Shown in pieces: positions 1 through 7,648 of a stretch of 37,608 nucleotides of DNA. Positions within the stretch are counted from its first letter, which is position 1. The number at the start of each line of letters is the position of its first letter. Where the stretch lies: contig NZ_JAJSOH010000048.1 in the NCBI RefSeq assembly GCF_021277265.1, positions 1-37,608 of the forward strand, read 5' to 3'. The notes under the pieces were generated by a model. The model had not been told where the DNA came from and ran no database searches. It was given only the letters and a program-made list of their open reading frames with translations. The position numbers and the translations under genes are program-made. This DNA is from Kineosporia rhizophila (GTDB taxonomy: Bacteria > Actinomycetota > Actinomycetes > Actinomycetales > Kineosporiaceae).

Positions 1-1
1 G

Positions 2-69
2 GGAACGAACCTGCTGAGGCCGGCCCGGTAGGAACGAACCTGCTGAGGCCAGCCCGGCGGGAACGAACT
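2..69. repeat. 29-bp tandem repeat, about 2.3 copies
   Basis: Units at 2-30 and 31-59 share the core GGAACGAACCTGCTGAGGCC and differ at only a few positions. A third unit starts at 60 (GGAACGAACT) and breaks off into the next repeat family. It lies beyond the 3' end of the ABC exporter operon and contains no credible gene. Its left extent is unknown because the window begins here. Confidence 0.8.
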
Positions 70-199
70 GGTTGGGTGGGCCGGTTGGGTGGGCCGGTTG
101 GGTGGGCCGCCCGGGTGAGTGGGCAGGGCCGGCCGGTTAAGCAGGGCGGGTTGGTTGGGTGGGGCGGGTTGGTTGGGTGGGGCGGACGGTTGGGTGGGT
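70..199. repeat. G-rich tandem repeats (13-bp x3, 18-bp x3), C-rich in the transcript
   Basis: A 13-bp unit GGTTGGGTGGGCC occurs three times at 70-108. An 18-bp unit GCGGGTTGGTTGGGTGGG occurs at 146-163 and 164-181, with a degenerate copy at 182-199. The array ends next to the stop codon of the minus-strand ABC exporter gene (202-204), so the exporter mRNA would run into a C-rich, G-poor tract. That composition suits Rho loading, while the plus strand could form G-quadruplexes. Both roles are inference. Confidence 0.75.
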
Positions 200-201
200 G
201 G

Positions 202-2046
202 TCAGGTGTTGGTGGTGGGTTGGGAGGTCTGGTTGCGCCAGGAGGCGTACATGCGCTGGTAGGGCTCGCAGCGCTGGAGCAGTTCTAGGTGGTGGCCCAC
301 GTCGGCTACCTCGCCCTTGTCCACCACCACGACCAGGTCGGCGGCCTCGGCGGTGCTGAGGCGGTGGGCGATCGTGACCGAGGTGCGGCCCCGGGTGATC
401 CCGTCGAGGGCGGCCTGGAGCTTGACCTCGGTGGCCGGGTCGACGGCCGAGGTGGCCTCGTCGAGCACCAGCAGGTCGGGGTCGGCCAGGTAGGCCCGGG
501 TCAGGGCGAGCAGCTGCCGCTCACCGGCCGAGAGCGACTCGCCGCGCTGGCCGACCGGGGTGTCCAGGCCCCGGGGCAGGCCCTCGGCCCACTCGAGCAG
601 GCCGAGCTCGGCCAGGGCCTCGCCGACCTGTTCGCGGGTGGCTCCCTCGCGACCCCAGGCGATGTTGTCGGCGAGGCTGAGGTCGAACAGGAAGCCCTCC
701 TGCGGCACCATCACGATGCGCGAGCGCAGGTTGGCGAAGCTGATCCGGCGCAGGTCCTCGCCGTCGATCAGGACCCGTCCGGTGGCCGGGTCCATCAGGC
801 GGGTGAGCAGTTTGGCGAGAGTGGTCTTGCCGGAACCGGTCTCGCCGACCACGGCCACGCGCGCCCGTTCCGGGATGGTCAGGCTGACGTCGCGCAGCAC
901 CGGCTCACCGCCGGGGTAGGCGAAGGTGACGTGCTCGAAGCGGACGCCGATCGGGCCCCGGGGCTGGCTCACGCCCTGCTCGCCCGGGTCGACCACGTCG
1001 GCCGGGGTGTCGAGCACCCCGATCACCCGGCGCCACCCGGCCGCCGCGTTCTGCAGCTCGTTGAGCACCTCGGTACCCATCTGCACCGGCTGGGTGAACA
1101 GCTGGACCAGGAACAGCACGGCCAGCAGCTCGCCCAGGCTGATGCCGCCGTCGATGCCGAGCGCCACCCCGGCCACCACCACCGCGGCCACCACCAGCCC
1201 GGACATCAGCACACCGCCGGTGAACGAGAACGCGACCAGGATCTGGGCCCGGGTGGCGGAGCGGCGGTGCCGGTCGATCGCCGTGTCGACCCGGGCCTGG
1301 GTGCGGTTCTGCACCGCGTAGGCGCGGATGGTGTCGGCGCCGACCACCGCCTCGGAGATCGCGCCGAGCATCTCGCCGACCCGCTCGCGGACCGCGGCGT
1401 AGGCCACCGAGACCCGGCGCTGCAGCGGCCGGGCGATCAGGAACAGCGGCAGGAAGCAGGCCCAGACCAACAGGGTGAGCTGCCAGGAGTAGACCGCCAT
1501 GACGATGGTGGCGACCAGCAGCTGCCCGGCCGAGAGCACCAGGATCAGGCCGCCCCACTGGACGAAGGTGGAGATGGTGTCGACGTCGGTGGTGACCCGG
1601 GCCACCAGGGCGCCGCGCCGCTCGCTGTTCTGGGTGAGCACCGACAGGTCGTGGATGTGCCGGAACGCCTTCACCCGCAACGTGGCGAGCCCGGCCTCGG
1701 TGGCGGTGAACAGCCGCACGTTGCTGACGTAGGAGGCCACCGCGGTGATCGCCACGCCGGCCGCGACGGCGGCGACCAGGCCGGCGACCAGGCCCAGCCG
1801 GACCCCGTCGCCGCCGGAGAGCCCCCGGTCGGTGGTCTGCTGCACGGCGACCGGTACCAGGATCCGGCCGCAGGTGGCGACCAGCGCCAGCAGCAGGGTG
1901 AGCCAGATGCCCTGGACCAGCTCGGGTGAGATGGCCACGCCCCGCCTGATCACCTGCCAGGCGGTCAGCTCGGTACCGCTGAGCCCGGGCCGGCGGCTCT
2001 CCGGGCCGGCCACCGGTTCGGTCTTCTCCACTGCGGTGGCGCTCAT
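202..2046 (-). CDS. ABC exporter half-transporter, catalytic-site subunit
   Basis: A fused membrane/ATPase ABC half-exporter of 614 aa. The transmembrane domain spans about residues 40-335. The nucleotide-binding domain has Walker A GETGSGKTT (401-409), Q-loop VPQEGF, a non-canonical signature LSAGE (505-509), Walker B LLVLDE with the catalytic glutamate (525-530), and switch histidine H561 in IAHRLS. Its ATG overlaps the TGA of the upstream half-transporter (ATGA, 2043-2046), so the two are translationally coupled and very likely form a heterodimer in the membrane. This subunit supplies the competent Walker B and H-loop but a weak signature. The substrate cannot be told from sequence; drug, lipid or peptide export are all possible. 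The C-terminus runs into G-rich repeats. Confidence 0.93.
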   Translation of the reverse strand: MSATAVEKTEPVAGPESRRPGLSGTELTAWQVIRRGVAISPELVQGIWLTLLLALVATCGRILVPVAVQQTTDRGLSGGDGVRLGLVAGLVAAVAAGVAITAVASYVSNVRLFTATEAGLATLRVKAFRHIHDLSVLTQNSERRGALVARVTTDVDTISTFVQWGGLILVLSAGQLLVATIVMAVYSWQLTLLVWACFLPLFLIARPLQRRVSVAYAAVRERVGEMLGAISEAVVGADTIRAYAVQNRTQARVDTAIDRHRRSATRAQILVAFSFTGGVLMSGLVVAAVVVAGVALGIDGGISLGELLAVLFLVQLFTQPVQMGTEVLNELQNAAAGWRRVIGVLDTPADVVDPGEQGVSQPRGPIGVRFEHVTFAYPGGEPVLRDVSLTIPERARVAVVGETGSGKTTLAKLLTRLMDPATGRVLIDGEDLRRISFANLRSRIVMVPQEGFLFDLSLADNIAWGREGATREQVGEALAELGLLEWAEGLPRGLDTPVGQRGESLSAGERQLLALTRAYLADPDLLVLDEATSAVDPATEVKLQAALDGITRGRTSVTIAHRLSTAEAADLVVVVDKGEVADVGHHLELLQRCEPYQRMYASWRNQTSQPTTNT

Positions 2047-3899
2047 CGCCGCGTCATCTCCGTCAGGTCCTCGGCCTCACGGTCGAGGTCTTCTCGTTCT
2101 TCGTCGTCGTGGTCGTAGGCGGTGACCAGCCGGCGGTAGCCCGGGCTGCGCGCGAGCAGCTCGGCGTGCGTGCCACGGTCGGCGATCCGGCCGTTCTCGA
2201 GGTAGGCCACCTCGTCGGCCAGGGCGATGGTGGCCCGCCGGTAGGCGATCACCACCACCGTCACCGAGGCGTCGGCCGGGTCTTCGGACAGGGTGCCCAG
2301 CCCGGCCAGGATCTCGGCCTCGATGCGCGGGTCGATCGCCGACGTCGCGTCGTCGAGCACGAGCAGCCGGGGCCGGCGGACCAGGGCCCGGGCCAGTGCG
2401 AGCCGCTGGCGCTGCCCGCCGGACAGGTCGGCCCCGCGCTCGCCGATCACCGTGTCCAGCCCCAGCGGCAGGTGCCGGACGAAACCGTCGGCCCGTGCCA
2501 CCTCCAGCGCCCGCAAGACGTCCTCGTCGGAGAAGCGGGCGTCGCCCAGGGTGACGTTGTCGCGGACCGTGTCGTTGAAGACGAAGGTGCCCTGCGGGAC
2601 CAGCGCGGCCAGCTCGGCCACGCCGCCCGGGCGCAGGTCGCGCACGTCGGTACCGTCGAGCCGGACCGTGCCCTTGGCCGGGTCGACCAGCCGCACCAGC
2701 AGGGTGGCCAGGGTGGACTTGCCCGCCCCGGTGGGTCCGACCAGGGCCAGGGTGCGCCCGGCGCCGACCTGGAGATCGATGTCGTGCAGCACCTCGTAGT
2801 GGTCGCCCTCGTTGTCGGCGTAGGCGTAGGCGACCTCTTCGAGCTGCATGGCCACGGCGCCGCCGGGGGCGGGCTCGGCCTGGCCGTAGGGCATCGACGC
2901 CGTCTCGGACAGCACCGCATTGGTGCGCTCCCAGCCCACCACCGTGCGCGGGATCTCGCCGAGCACCCAGCCCATCGAGCGCAGCGGGAACGCCACCAGG
3001 CTGAGCAGGTAGGCCACCTGCACCACGTCGCCGGTGCCGGCGTGCCCGTTCTGCACCCGCCAGGCCCCGACGCCCAGCACCGCCAGGGTGCCGAGGGTGG
3101 GGATCGCCTCCATCAACGGGTCGAAGGCGGCGCGCAGCCGGCCGGCCCGGACGTTGGCCACCCGCAGCTGGGCGGCACGGGCGGCGAAACGCTCGGTCTC
3201 GGAGGCCTCGCGGCCCAGGCTCTTGACCACCGCCGCGGCCTCGAGGCTCTCGTGCGCCACGCTGGAGACCTCACCGCGCTCGGCCTGGGCCCGGGTCACC
3301 GCCGGGGACATGTAGCGCTGGTAGACCGCGTTGAGCAGGACCACCCAGGGCAGCACGAGCAGGCCCACCGCACCGAGCACCGGATCGGCCACGAGCATGG
3401 CGGCGCCGGCCACCAGCAGCATGACGAACACGCCGATCGCCATCGGCAGCGGCGCAAAGACCATCCAGGTGGCCTCGACGTCGGCGTTCGCGTTGGACAG
3501 GAGCATCCCGGCCGGGTGCCGGTGGTGCCATTCCAGCGGAAGGCGCAGGTACTGCCGGGTGAGCAGCCGGCGGTAGCGGGCCATCAGCCGGTAGGACGTC
3601 AGCCCGGCCGCGACCCGCCGGCCGACCACACCGATCGCGGTGAGCACCGCGACCCCGGCCAGCAACAGCCCCGCGCGGGCGAGCTCACCGCCCTCGATCC
3701 GCCCCGCCTCGAACGCCGGGGTGAGCACCTTGTCGGTGATCCGGCCGAGCAGCCAGCCACCACCCGCCGTGCCCGCACCGTAGAGCGCGGACCCCAGGAC
3801 GGCCGCCGCGAAGATCAGCGGCTCCTGCCGGATACCGATGCCGATCACCTTGAGACCACGCCAGAGCGTGCCCTCCTGCCCACCGACCCGCTTCACCAC
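2043..3899 (-). CDS. ABC exporter half-transporter, degenerate-site subunit
   Basis: First gene of the exporter pair, 618 aa from the GTG at 3899. I chose this start because AGGAGG lies 7 nt upstream; a TTG start at 3917 would place that Shine-Dalgarno inside the coding region. The membrane domain covers roughly residues 20-330. The ATPase domain has Walker A GPTGAGKST (about 388), Q-loop VPQGTF, a canonical LSGGQ signature (about 492) and Walker B LLVLDD, in which aspartate replaces the catalytic glutamate. The switch position is tyrosine (IAYRRAT, about 553) instead of histidine. Both changes are typical of the non-hydrolytic site of heterodimeric ABC exporters. The C-terminal 30 residues are very acidic. 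A TAGATT -10-like box at 3975-3980 could start this operon. Confidence 0.93.
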   Translation of the reverse strand: MVKRVGGQEGTLWRGLKVIGIGIRQEPLIFAAAVLGSALYGAGTAGGGWLLGRITDKVLTPAFEAGRIEGGELARAGLLLAGVAVLTAIGVVGRRVAAGLTSYRLMARYRRLLTRQYLRLPLEWHHRHPAGMLLSNANADVEATWMVFAPLPMAIGVFVMLLVAGAAMLVADPVLGAVGLLVLPWVVLLNAVYQRYMSPAVTRAQAERGEVSSVAHESLEAAAVVKSLGREASETERFAARAAQLRVANVRAGRLRAAFDPLMEAIPTLGTLAVLGVGAWRVQNGHAGTGDVVQVAYLLSLVAFPLRSMGWVLGEIPRTVVGWERTNAVLSETASMPYGQAEPAPGGAVAMQLEEVAYAYADNEGDHYEVLHDIDLQVGAGRTLALVGPTGAGKSTLATLLVRLVDPAKGTVRLDGTDVRDLRPGGVAELAALVPQGTFVFNDTVRDNVTLGDARFSDEDVLRALEVARADGFVRHLPLGLDTVIGERGADLSGGQRQRLALARALVRRPRLLVLDDATSAIDPRIEAEILAGLGTLSEDPADASVTVVVIAYRRATIALADEVAYLENGRIADRGTHAELLARSPGYRRLVTAYDHDDEEREDLDREAEDLTEMTRR

Positions 3900-4098
3900 G
3901 CGGGTACCTCCTGTCAACGCTCACGCAACGTTCTGGAGCGGACTTCGCCCGCGACCGCCTGCCACCGGAAAGGAATCTAGACGGCACCACCGACAGAACC
4001 GGGTCGGACGCGGCACCCCCACCGGCCGCCCCGAAGGGGACGCAAGGGGGCACAACGCCACGTCGAGGAGTGGCCGCCTCCTGTGTCAAGGTGAGCGC

Positions 4099-4737
4099 AT
4101 GCCCTCGCATTCCGCAGCCGAGCGCCAGGCTCTGGCCGACGCCCTGACCGAGGCCGGCCCCGGCGCCCCCACCCTCTGCGCCGGCTGGACCACCACCGAC
4201 CTCGCAGTGCACCTGGTGGTCCGGGAGAACCGGCCGCACCTGCGGGTGGCGGGCGCGATCGCGCCGCTGCGCGAGTGGTCGCAGCGCCAGGAGGCGGCGG
4301 TCGCCGGGCGGCCCTATCCGGACCTGGTCAGCACCTTCCGCAACGGCCCGGCGCGGACCAGCCCCTTCGCCCTGCCCAAGGTCGACGGGCTGGCCAACCT
4401 GCTCGAGCACTTCGTGCACTGCGAGGACGTACGCCGCGCGGGCGAGGGCTGGGCCCCGCGCAAGCTGCCCTCGGACCGGCAGGCGGCGATCTGGAAGAAC
4501 GTGACCAGCCCGTTCGTCAAGGCCCTGATGCGCCGCTCCCCGGTCGCCGTCAGCCTGCAGGTGCCCGGCGGTGAGCCGGTGCCGGTGCTGCGGCGGGAGG
4601 GCCCGGGCGTCGTCCTGCGCGGTGAGCCCGGCGAACTCGCCCTCTACATCTTCGGCCGGAAGGACCAGGCGCAGATCGAGATCCTGGGCCCCGAGGACGC
4701 CGTGGCCCGGTTCCGCGAGGCCCCGATGCGCACCTGA
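4099..4737 (+). CDS. TIGR03085 family metal-binding protein (DinB/MDMPI fold)
   Basis: A 212-aa protein resembling the actinobacterial TIGR03085 family, related to the mycothiol-dependent maleylpyruvate isomerase/DinB four-helix fold. Visible features are CAGWTTTDLAVHLVVRE near the N-terminus, which holds the first metal-type histidine, and HFVHCEDVRR at about residue 110, which holds the second histidine pair. The start at ATG 4099 is supported by AAGGTGA five to ten nt upstream; the frame stays open further upstream without a better signal. The molecular function of the family is unknown, and a thiol-cofactor link is only inferred from the fold. It converges with hisF. Confidence 0.85.
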   Translation: MPSHSAAERQALADALTEAGPGAPTLCAGWTTTDLAVHLVVRENRPHLRVAGAIAPLREWSQRQEAAVAGRPYPDLVSTFRNGPARTSPFALPKVDGLANLLEHFVHCEDVRRAGEGWAPRKLPSDRQAAIWKNVTSPFVKALMRRSPVAVSLQVPGGEPVPVLRREGPGVVLRGEPGELALYIFGRKDQAQIEILGPEDAVARFREAPMRT

Positions 4738-4798
4738 GAACCGCCCCCGGGCCGGCCGCAGGCACGGACTCGCGCCAGACCCGGCCCAGGGCGCGTCT

Positions 4799-4850
4799 TG
4801 TAAGTCGCTGCCGTAGCGAGGAGGTGCCCGGCAGTAGGCATGGACTTACA
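4799..4850. terminator. Nested inverted repeat between convergent genes
   Basis: Outer arms TGTAAGTC (4799-4806) and GACTTACA (4843-4850) enclose inner arms CTGCCG (4808-4813) and CGGCAG (4829-4834). It sits in the 122-bp gap between the ends of the TIGR03085 gene and hisF, so it could stop transcription in both directions. There is no strong U-tract, so the terminator role is inferred from symmetry and position. Confidence 0.5.
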
Positions 4851-4859
4851 GAACACGAC

Positions 4860-5630
4860 CTAGCGGACCGGGACCCCGCTCGCCCGCAGCGTGTCCTTCA
4901 CGTCGCCGATGGTCAGCTGCTGGAAATGGAAGACGCTCGCGGCCAGCACCGCGTCGGCACCCACCGCCACGGCCGGCGGGAAGTGCTCGAGCGCGCCGGC
5001 CCCGCCGCTGGCGATCAGCGGCACGCCGACCTCGTCGCGCACCAGGCGCAGCAGCTCCAGGTCGAAGCCGTTACGGGTGCCGTCGGCGTCCATCGAGTTC
5101 AGCAGGATCTCCCCGGCGCCCAGCTCGGCCCCGCGAGCGGCCCAGTCGACCGCGTCGATGCCGGTGCCCCGGCGCCCGCCGTGCGTGGTCACCTCGAACC
5201 CGGACGGCGTCACCGTGCCGGGCGGGCACCGCCGGGCGTCCACCGACAGCGTGAGCACCTGGGCGCCGAACCGGTGCGCCACCTCGGCCAGCAGCTCGGG
5301 CCGCTGGATCGCCGCGGTGTTGACCCCGACCTTGTCGGCCCCTGCGCGCAGCAGCCGGTCGACGTCGTCGACCGAGCGCACCCCGCCCCCCACGGTCAGC
5401 GGGATGAACACCTGCTCGGCGGTGCGGGAGACCACCTCGTACATCGTCTCGCGGCCCCCCGAGGAGGCGGTCACGTCGAGGAAGGTCAGCTCGTCGGCGC
5501 CCTCGGCGTCGTAGCGGGCGGCGAGCTCGACCGGGTCACCGGCGTCCCGCAGCCCCTCGAAGTTGACGCCCTTGACGACGCGCCCGGCGTCGACGTCCAG
5601 ACAGGGAATGACTCGCACGGCAACCGGCAC
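4860..5630 (-). CDS. hisF: Imidazole glycerol phosphate synthase subunit HisF
   Basis: The cyclase subunit of IGP synthase, which with HisH converts PRFAR and ammonia to imidazole glycerol phosphate and AICAR. It is 256 aa, the usual length, with a (beta/alpha)8 barrel. It has the N-terminal RVIPCLDVDAGRVVKGVNF signature with the catalytic aspartate, a phosphate-binding GGGVRS segment, the second catalytic aspartate in SVDARR, and GGAGALEHF near the C-terminus. I chose GTG 5630 because it gives the family-standard N-terminus and lies 7 nt after a TACGCT -10 box, with no Shine-Dalgarno. No hisH, hisA or hisI is nearby, so the histidine pathway is split in this genome. It diverges from the P-loop kinase gene with only 24 bp between start codons. 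Confidence 0.97.
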   Translation of the reverse strand: MPVAVRVIPCLDVDAGRVVKGVNFEGLRDAGDPVELAARYDAEGADELTFLDVTASSGGRETMYEVVSRTAEQVFIPLTVGGGVRSVDDVDRLLRAGADKVGVNTAAIQRPELLAEVAHRFGAQVLTLSVDARRCPPGTVTPSGFEVTTHGGRRGTGIDAVDWAARGAELGAGEILLNSMDADGTRNGFDLELLRLVRDEVGVPLIASGGAGALEHFPPAVAVGADAVLAASVFHFQQLTIGDVKDTLRASGVPVR

Positions 5631-5637
5631 GACCGAC

Positions 5638-5643
5638 AGCGTA
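5638..5643 (-). promoter_or_regulatory. Leaderless -10 box of hisF
   Basis: TACGCT (TANNNT) on the minus strand ends 7 nt before the hisF GTG. This places +1 on or next to the start codon. No Shine-Dalgarno and no good -35 are visible. The box shares two base pairs (TA, 5642-5643) with the plus-strand -10 of the neighbouring gene. Confidence 0.5.
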
Positions 5644-5647
5644 GTGT
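5642..5647 (+). promoter_or_regulatory. Leaderless -10 box of the P-loop kinase gene
   Basis: TAGTGT on the plus strand lies 7 nt upstream of ATG 5655, with no Shine-Dalgarno between. It overlaps the hisF -10 on the opposite strand, so RNA polymerase could use the same site in either direction. Confidence 0.5.
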
Positions 5648-5654
5648 CCGCCGG

Positions 5655-6260
5655 ATGAGCCCCGAGCAACGGCTGTGGCCGGAGGAGTACGTCGGCCACC
5701 TGCTGCGTCTGGTCGCTGCGGCCCGTACCCGGGCCGACGGAGCCAGCACCACCGTGCTGGCGGTGGACGGACCGAGCGGCTCCGGGAAGTCGACTCTGGC
5801 CGACCAGTTGGTGGCTGCCCTGGAAGGGACGGCGGCCCTGGTGCGGATGGAGGACCTGTACCCCGGGTGGGACGGTCTGGAAGCCGCCACCGAGCGGCTG
5901 GCCACCGAGGTACTCCCCCCGCTGCTGCGCGGTGAGCCGGCCGAATTCGCGCGGTGGGACTGGACCCGTGACCGCTATGGCCCGGATCGGGACGTAGTGC
6001 CCAGCAAACTGGTGACCATCGTCGAGGGAGTGGGCTCCGGGACCCGCGCCGCCTCGTCCTCAATTTCTGCTCTGGTCTTCGTGGACGCCCCTGAGCAGGT
6101 GCGCCATGGCCGGGCGATGGCCCGGGACGGGGAGGGCTATCGGCCCCACTGGGAACGCTGGGCGGCACAGGAACGGGCCTATTTCGCCCGTGAACGACCC
6201 CGGGACCGGGCAGCTCTCACGTTCCTTCCAGGGTGCGTCCAGGGTCCGGGTCTACGCTGA
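5655..6260 (+). CDS. Uridine-kinase-like P-loop NTPase
   Basis: A 201-aa small-molecule kinase-like protein. The start ATG is supported by a -10 box 7 nt upstream and by the divergent hisF. The Walker A motif is GPSGSGKST (about residues 36-44), followed by a switch segment MEDLYPGWDGL and a RWDW pair, as in actinobacterial uridine kinase-like proteins. A VTIVEGVGSG strand and a lid-like R-rich helix (RHGRAMARD) follow. True uridine kinase activity is not proven; a nucleoside, pantothenate or other small substrate is possible. The last 15 or so residues look unconserved, and the stop codon overlaps the -10 box of mauE. Codon third positions look a little less GC-biased than those of the neighbours. 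Confidence 0.8.
   Translation: MSPEQRLWPEEYVGHLLRLVAAARTRADGASTTVLAVDGPSGSGKSTLADQLVAALEGTAALVRMEDLYPGWDGLEAATERLATEVLPPLLRGEPAEFARWDWTRDRYGPDRDVVPSKLVTIVEGVGSGTRAASSSISALVFVDAPEQVRHGRAMARDGEGYRPHWERWAAQERAYFARERPRDRAALTFLPGCVQGPGLR
6253..6258 (+). promoter_or_regulatory. Leaderless -10 box of the MauE gene
   Basis: TACGCT ends 6 nt before GTG 6265 and overlaps the stop codon of the preceding kinase gene by one base. No Shine-Dalgarno precedes the GTG. This supports the choice of GTG 6265 over upstream in-frame starts. Confidence 0.5.
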
Positions 6261-6264
6261 CCGC

Positions 6265-6870
6265 GTGTCCAGGTGGGGAACGAATTTCACTACGGCCGCA
6301 CGATCACGCTGGGTTGGGCCGGTGCTCCGGGTGCTCGTCGCCGGGGTGTTCCTGTACACCGGCTGGGCCAAGATCCAGGACATCGACGACACCATCCGGT
6401 CGGTGCGCAACTACCAGCTGCTGCCCGAGGCGGTCGTGCCGACGGTCGGCTCGGCCCTGCCGGTGGTGGAGCTGATCCTGGGTGCCCTGCTGCTCGCCGG
6501 TCTGCTCACCCGGTTCACCGCGGTGCTGACCGGGCTGGTGAGCCTGGCGTTCTTCGCCGGGGTGGCCTCGGCCTGGGCGCGCGGTCTGCAGATCGAGTGC
6601 GGCTGCTTCGGCAACAGCGGGTTCACCAGCAACCCGACGCCCGGCTACGTGCGGGAACTGCTGCTCAACGGGGCGATCATGCTCGCCTGCGCCGCCCTCG
6701 TCCGCCTCGGCCCGGGCCGGTTCGCCCTCGACGAGAAGCTCGGCCTCTCTCCGACTGCAGAGCCGGACCGAGGGCCGGACGGGGAGCCGGACGGGCCGGG
6801 CGACGACTTCGACGACGAGGACACCGCGGCCGAGACCGTTCCCGGCCGCGAGAACCGGCACCAGCAGTAG
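6265..6870 (+). CDS. MauE/DoxX family redox-associated membrane protein
   Basis: A 201-aa membrane protein with four predicted helices: VLRVLVAGVFLYTGWAKI, the ALPVVELILGALLLAGLL region, FTAVLTGLVSLAFFAGVASA and LLLNGAIMLACAALV. Between helices 3 and 4 it has a Cys-Gly-Cys pair (IECGCFGNSG), the putative redox centre of MauE/DoxX proteins. The C-terminal ~45 residues are acidic, low in complexity and probably cytoplasmic. MauE-type proteins are associated with disulfide chemistry of exported proteins. The next gene encodes a membrane-anchored DsbA-like thioredoxin 22 nt downstream, so MauE is a candidate electron partner for it. That pairing is inference from order and cysteines. Confidence 0.88.
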   Translation: MSRWGTNFTTAARSRWVGPVLRVLVAGVFLYTGWAKIQDIDDTIRSVRNYQLLPEAVVPTVGSALPVVELILGALLLAGLLTRFTAVLTGLVSLAFFAGVASAWARGLQIECGCFGNSGFTSNPTPGYVRELLLNGAIMLACAALVRLGPGRFALDEKLGLSPTAEPDRGPDGEPDGPGDDFDDEDTAAETVPGRENRHQQ

Positions 6871-6892
6871 AAGCAGAGCGAGAGGCACAGAC

Positions 6893-7648
6893 ATGACGAG
6901 CGGACGCTCGACCCGGGAAGCCCGCCAGGCCAAGGTCGCGCAGTTGCGGGCCGACACGGCGAAGGCCGAGGCCAGACGGCGCACCCTGGTGGTCGGCAGC
7001 GTGGTGGCAGTGCTGGTGGTGGTGATCGTCAGCGTCTTCGTGGTGGTCCAGAACACCCGCCGGGACGACGCCACCTCCAGTGCGGCGACCCCGGCCAACA
7101 TCGGCTCGGACAACTCGATCGTCGACGGCCCGGACAGCGCGCCGGTCAAGATCGTGATCTACGAGGACTTCCAGTGCCCGTACTGCGCCCAGTTCGAGGC
7201 CGCCAACCGGGAACAGCTGGCCGACTGGGTGGCCGCCGGCGACGTGCAGGTCCAGTACCGCCCGATCGCCTTCCTCGACTCGGCCTCCACCGACAAGTAC
7301 TCCACCCGTTCGCTGAACGCCGCGGCCGCAGTGGTGAACTCGGCGCCCGACGCGTTCCTGGAGTTCCACAACCTGCTGTTCGAGAACCAGCCGGCCGAGG
7401 GCGGCGCCGGCCTGACCGACGACCAGCTGATCGACTACGCGGTGCAGGCCGGTGCCTCCGAGGCCGAGATCCGCACTGCCGTGGAGGATCTCACCTACGA
7501 GGGCTGGACCGCGCGGGTCACCGAGGCCTCCTCGAAGGCCGGTGTCTCGGGCACCCCGACCGTGCAGGTGAACGGCACCGCGCTGGAGAACCTCGACGCA
7601 GCCTCGCTGAAGAGCGCGGTGGACGCGGCCCTCACGGACGCCGAGTGA
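6893..7648 (+). CDS. Membrane-anchored DsbA-family thiol oxidoreductase
   Basis: A 251-aa protein with a basic cytoplasmic N-terminus (1-30), one transmembrane anchor (about 31-53) and an extracytoplasmic DsbA/thioredoxin domain. The active site is CPYC (95-98) after YEDFQ, and the cis-proline is in SGTPT (T221-P222). This matches actinobacterial DsbA-like disulfide oxidoreductases (thioredoxin_4 type). GAGAGG lies about 7 nt upstream of ATG 6893. It follows mauE by 22 nt and overlaps the SelW-like gene by one base (TGATG), giving a three-gene redox unit. Oxidase, isomerase or reductase direction cannot be decided from sequence; CPYC is also used by PDI-like and DsbC/DsbG-like members. Confidence 0.93.
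   Translation: MTSGRSTREARQAKVAQLRADTAKAEARRRTLVVGSVVAVLVVVIVSVFVVVQNTRRDDATSSAATPANIGSDNSIVDGPDSAPVKIVIYEDFQCPYCAQFEAANREQLADWVAAGDVQVQYRPIAFLDSASTDKYSTRSLNAAAAVVNSAPDAFLEFHNLLFENQPAEGGAGLTDDQLIDYAVQAGASEAEIRTAVEDLTYEGWTARVTEASSKAGVSGTPTVQVNGTALENLDAASLKSAVDAALTDAE

Noticed and set aside
76..288. Gly/Val/Trp-rich open frame over the left-edge repeats
   Set aside because: It is a translation of the G-rich tandem repeats with no ribosome-binding site.
3900..3917. TTG start at 3917 for the first ABC subunit
   Set aside because: The AGGAGG Shine-Dalgarno would then lie inside the coding sequence; the GTG at 3899 is 7 nt after it.
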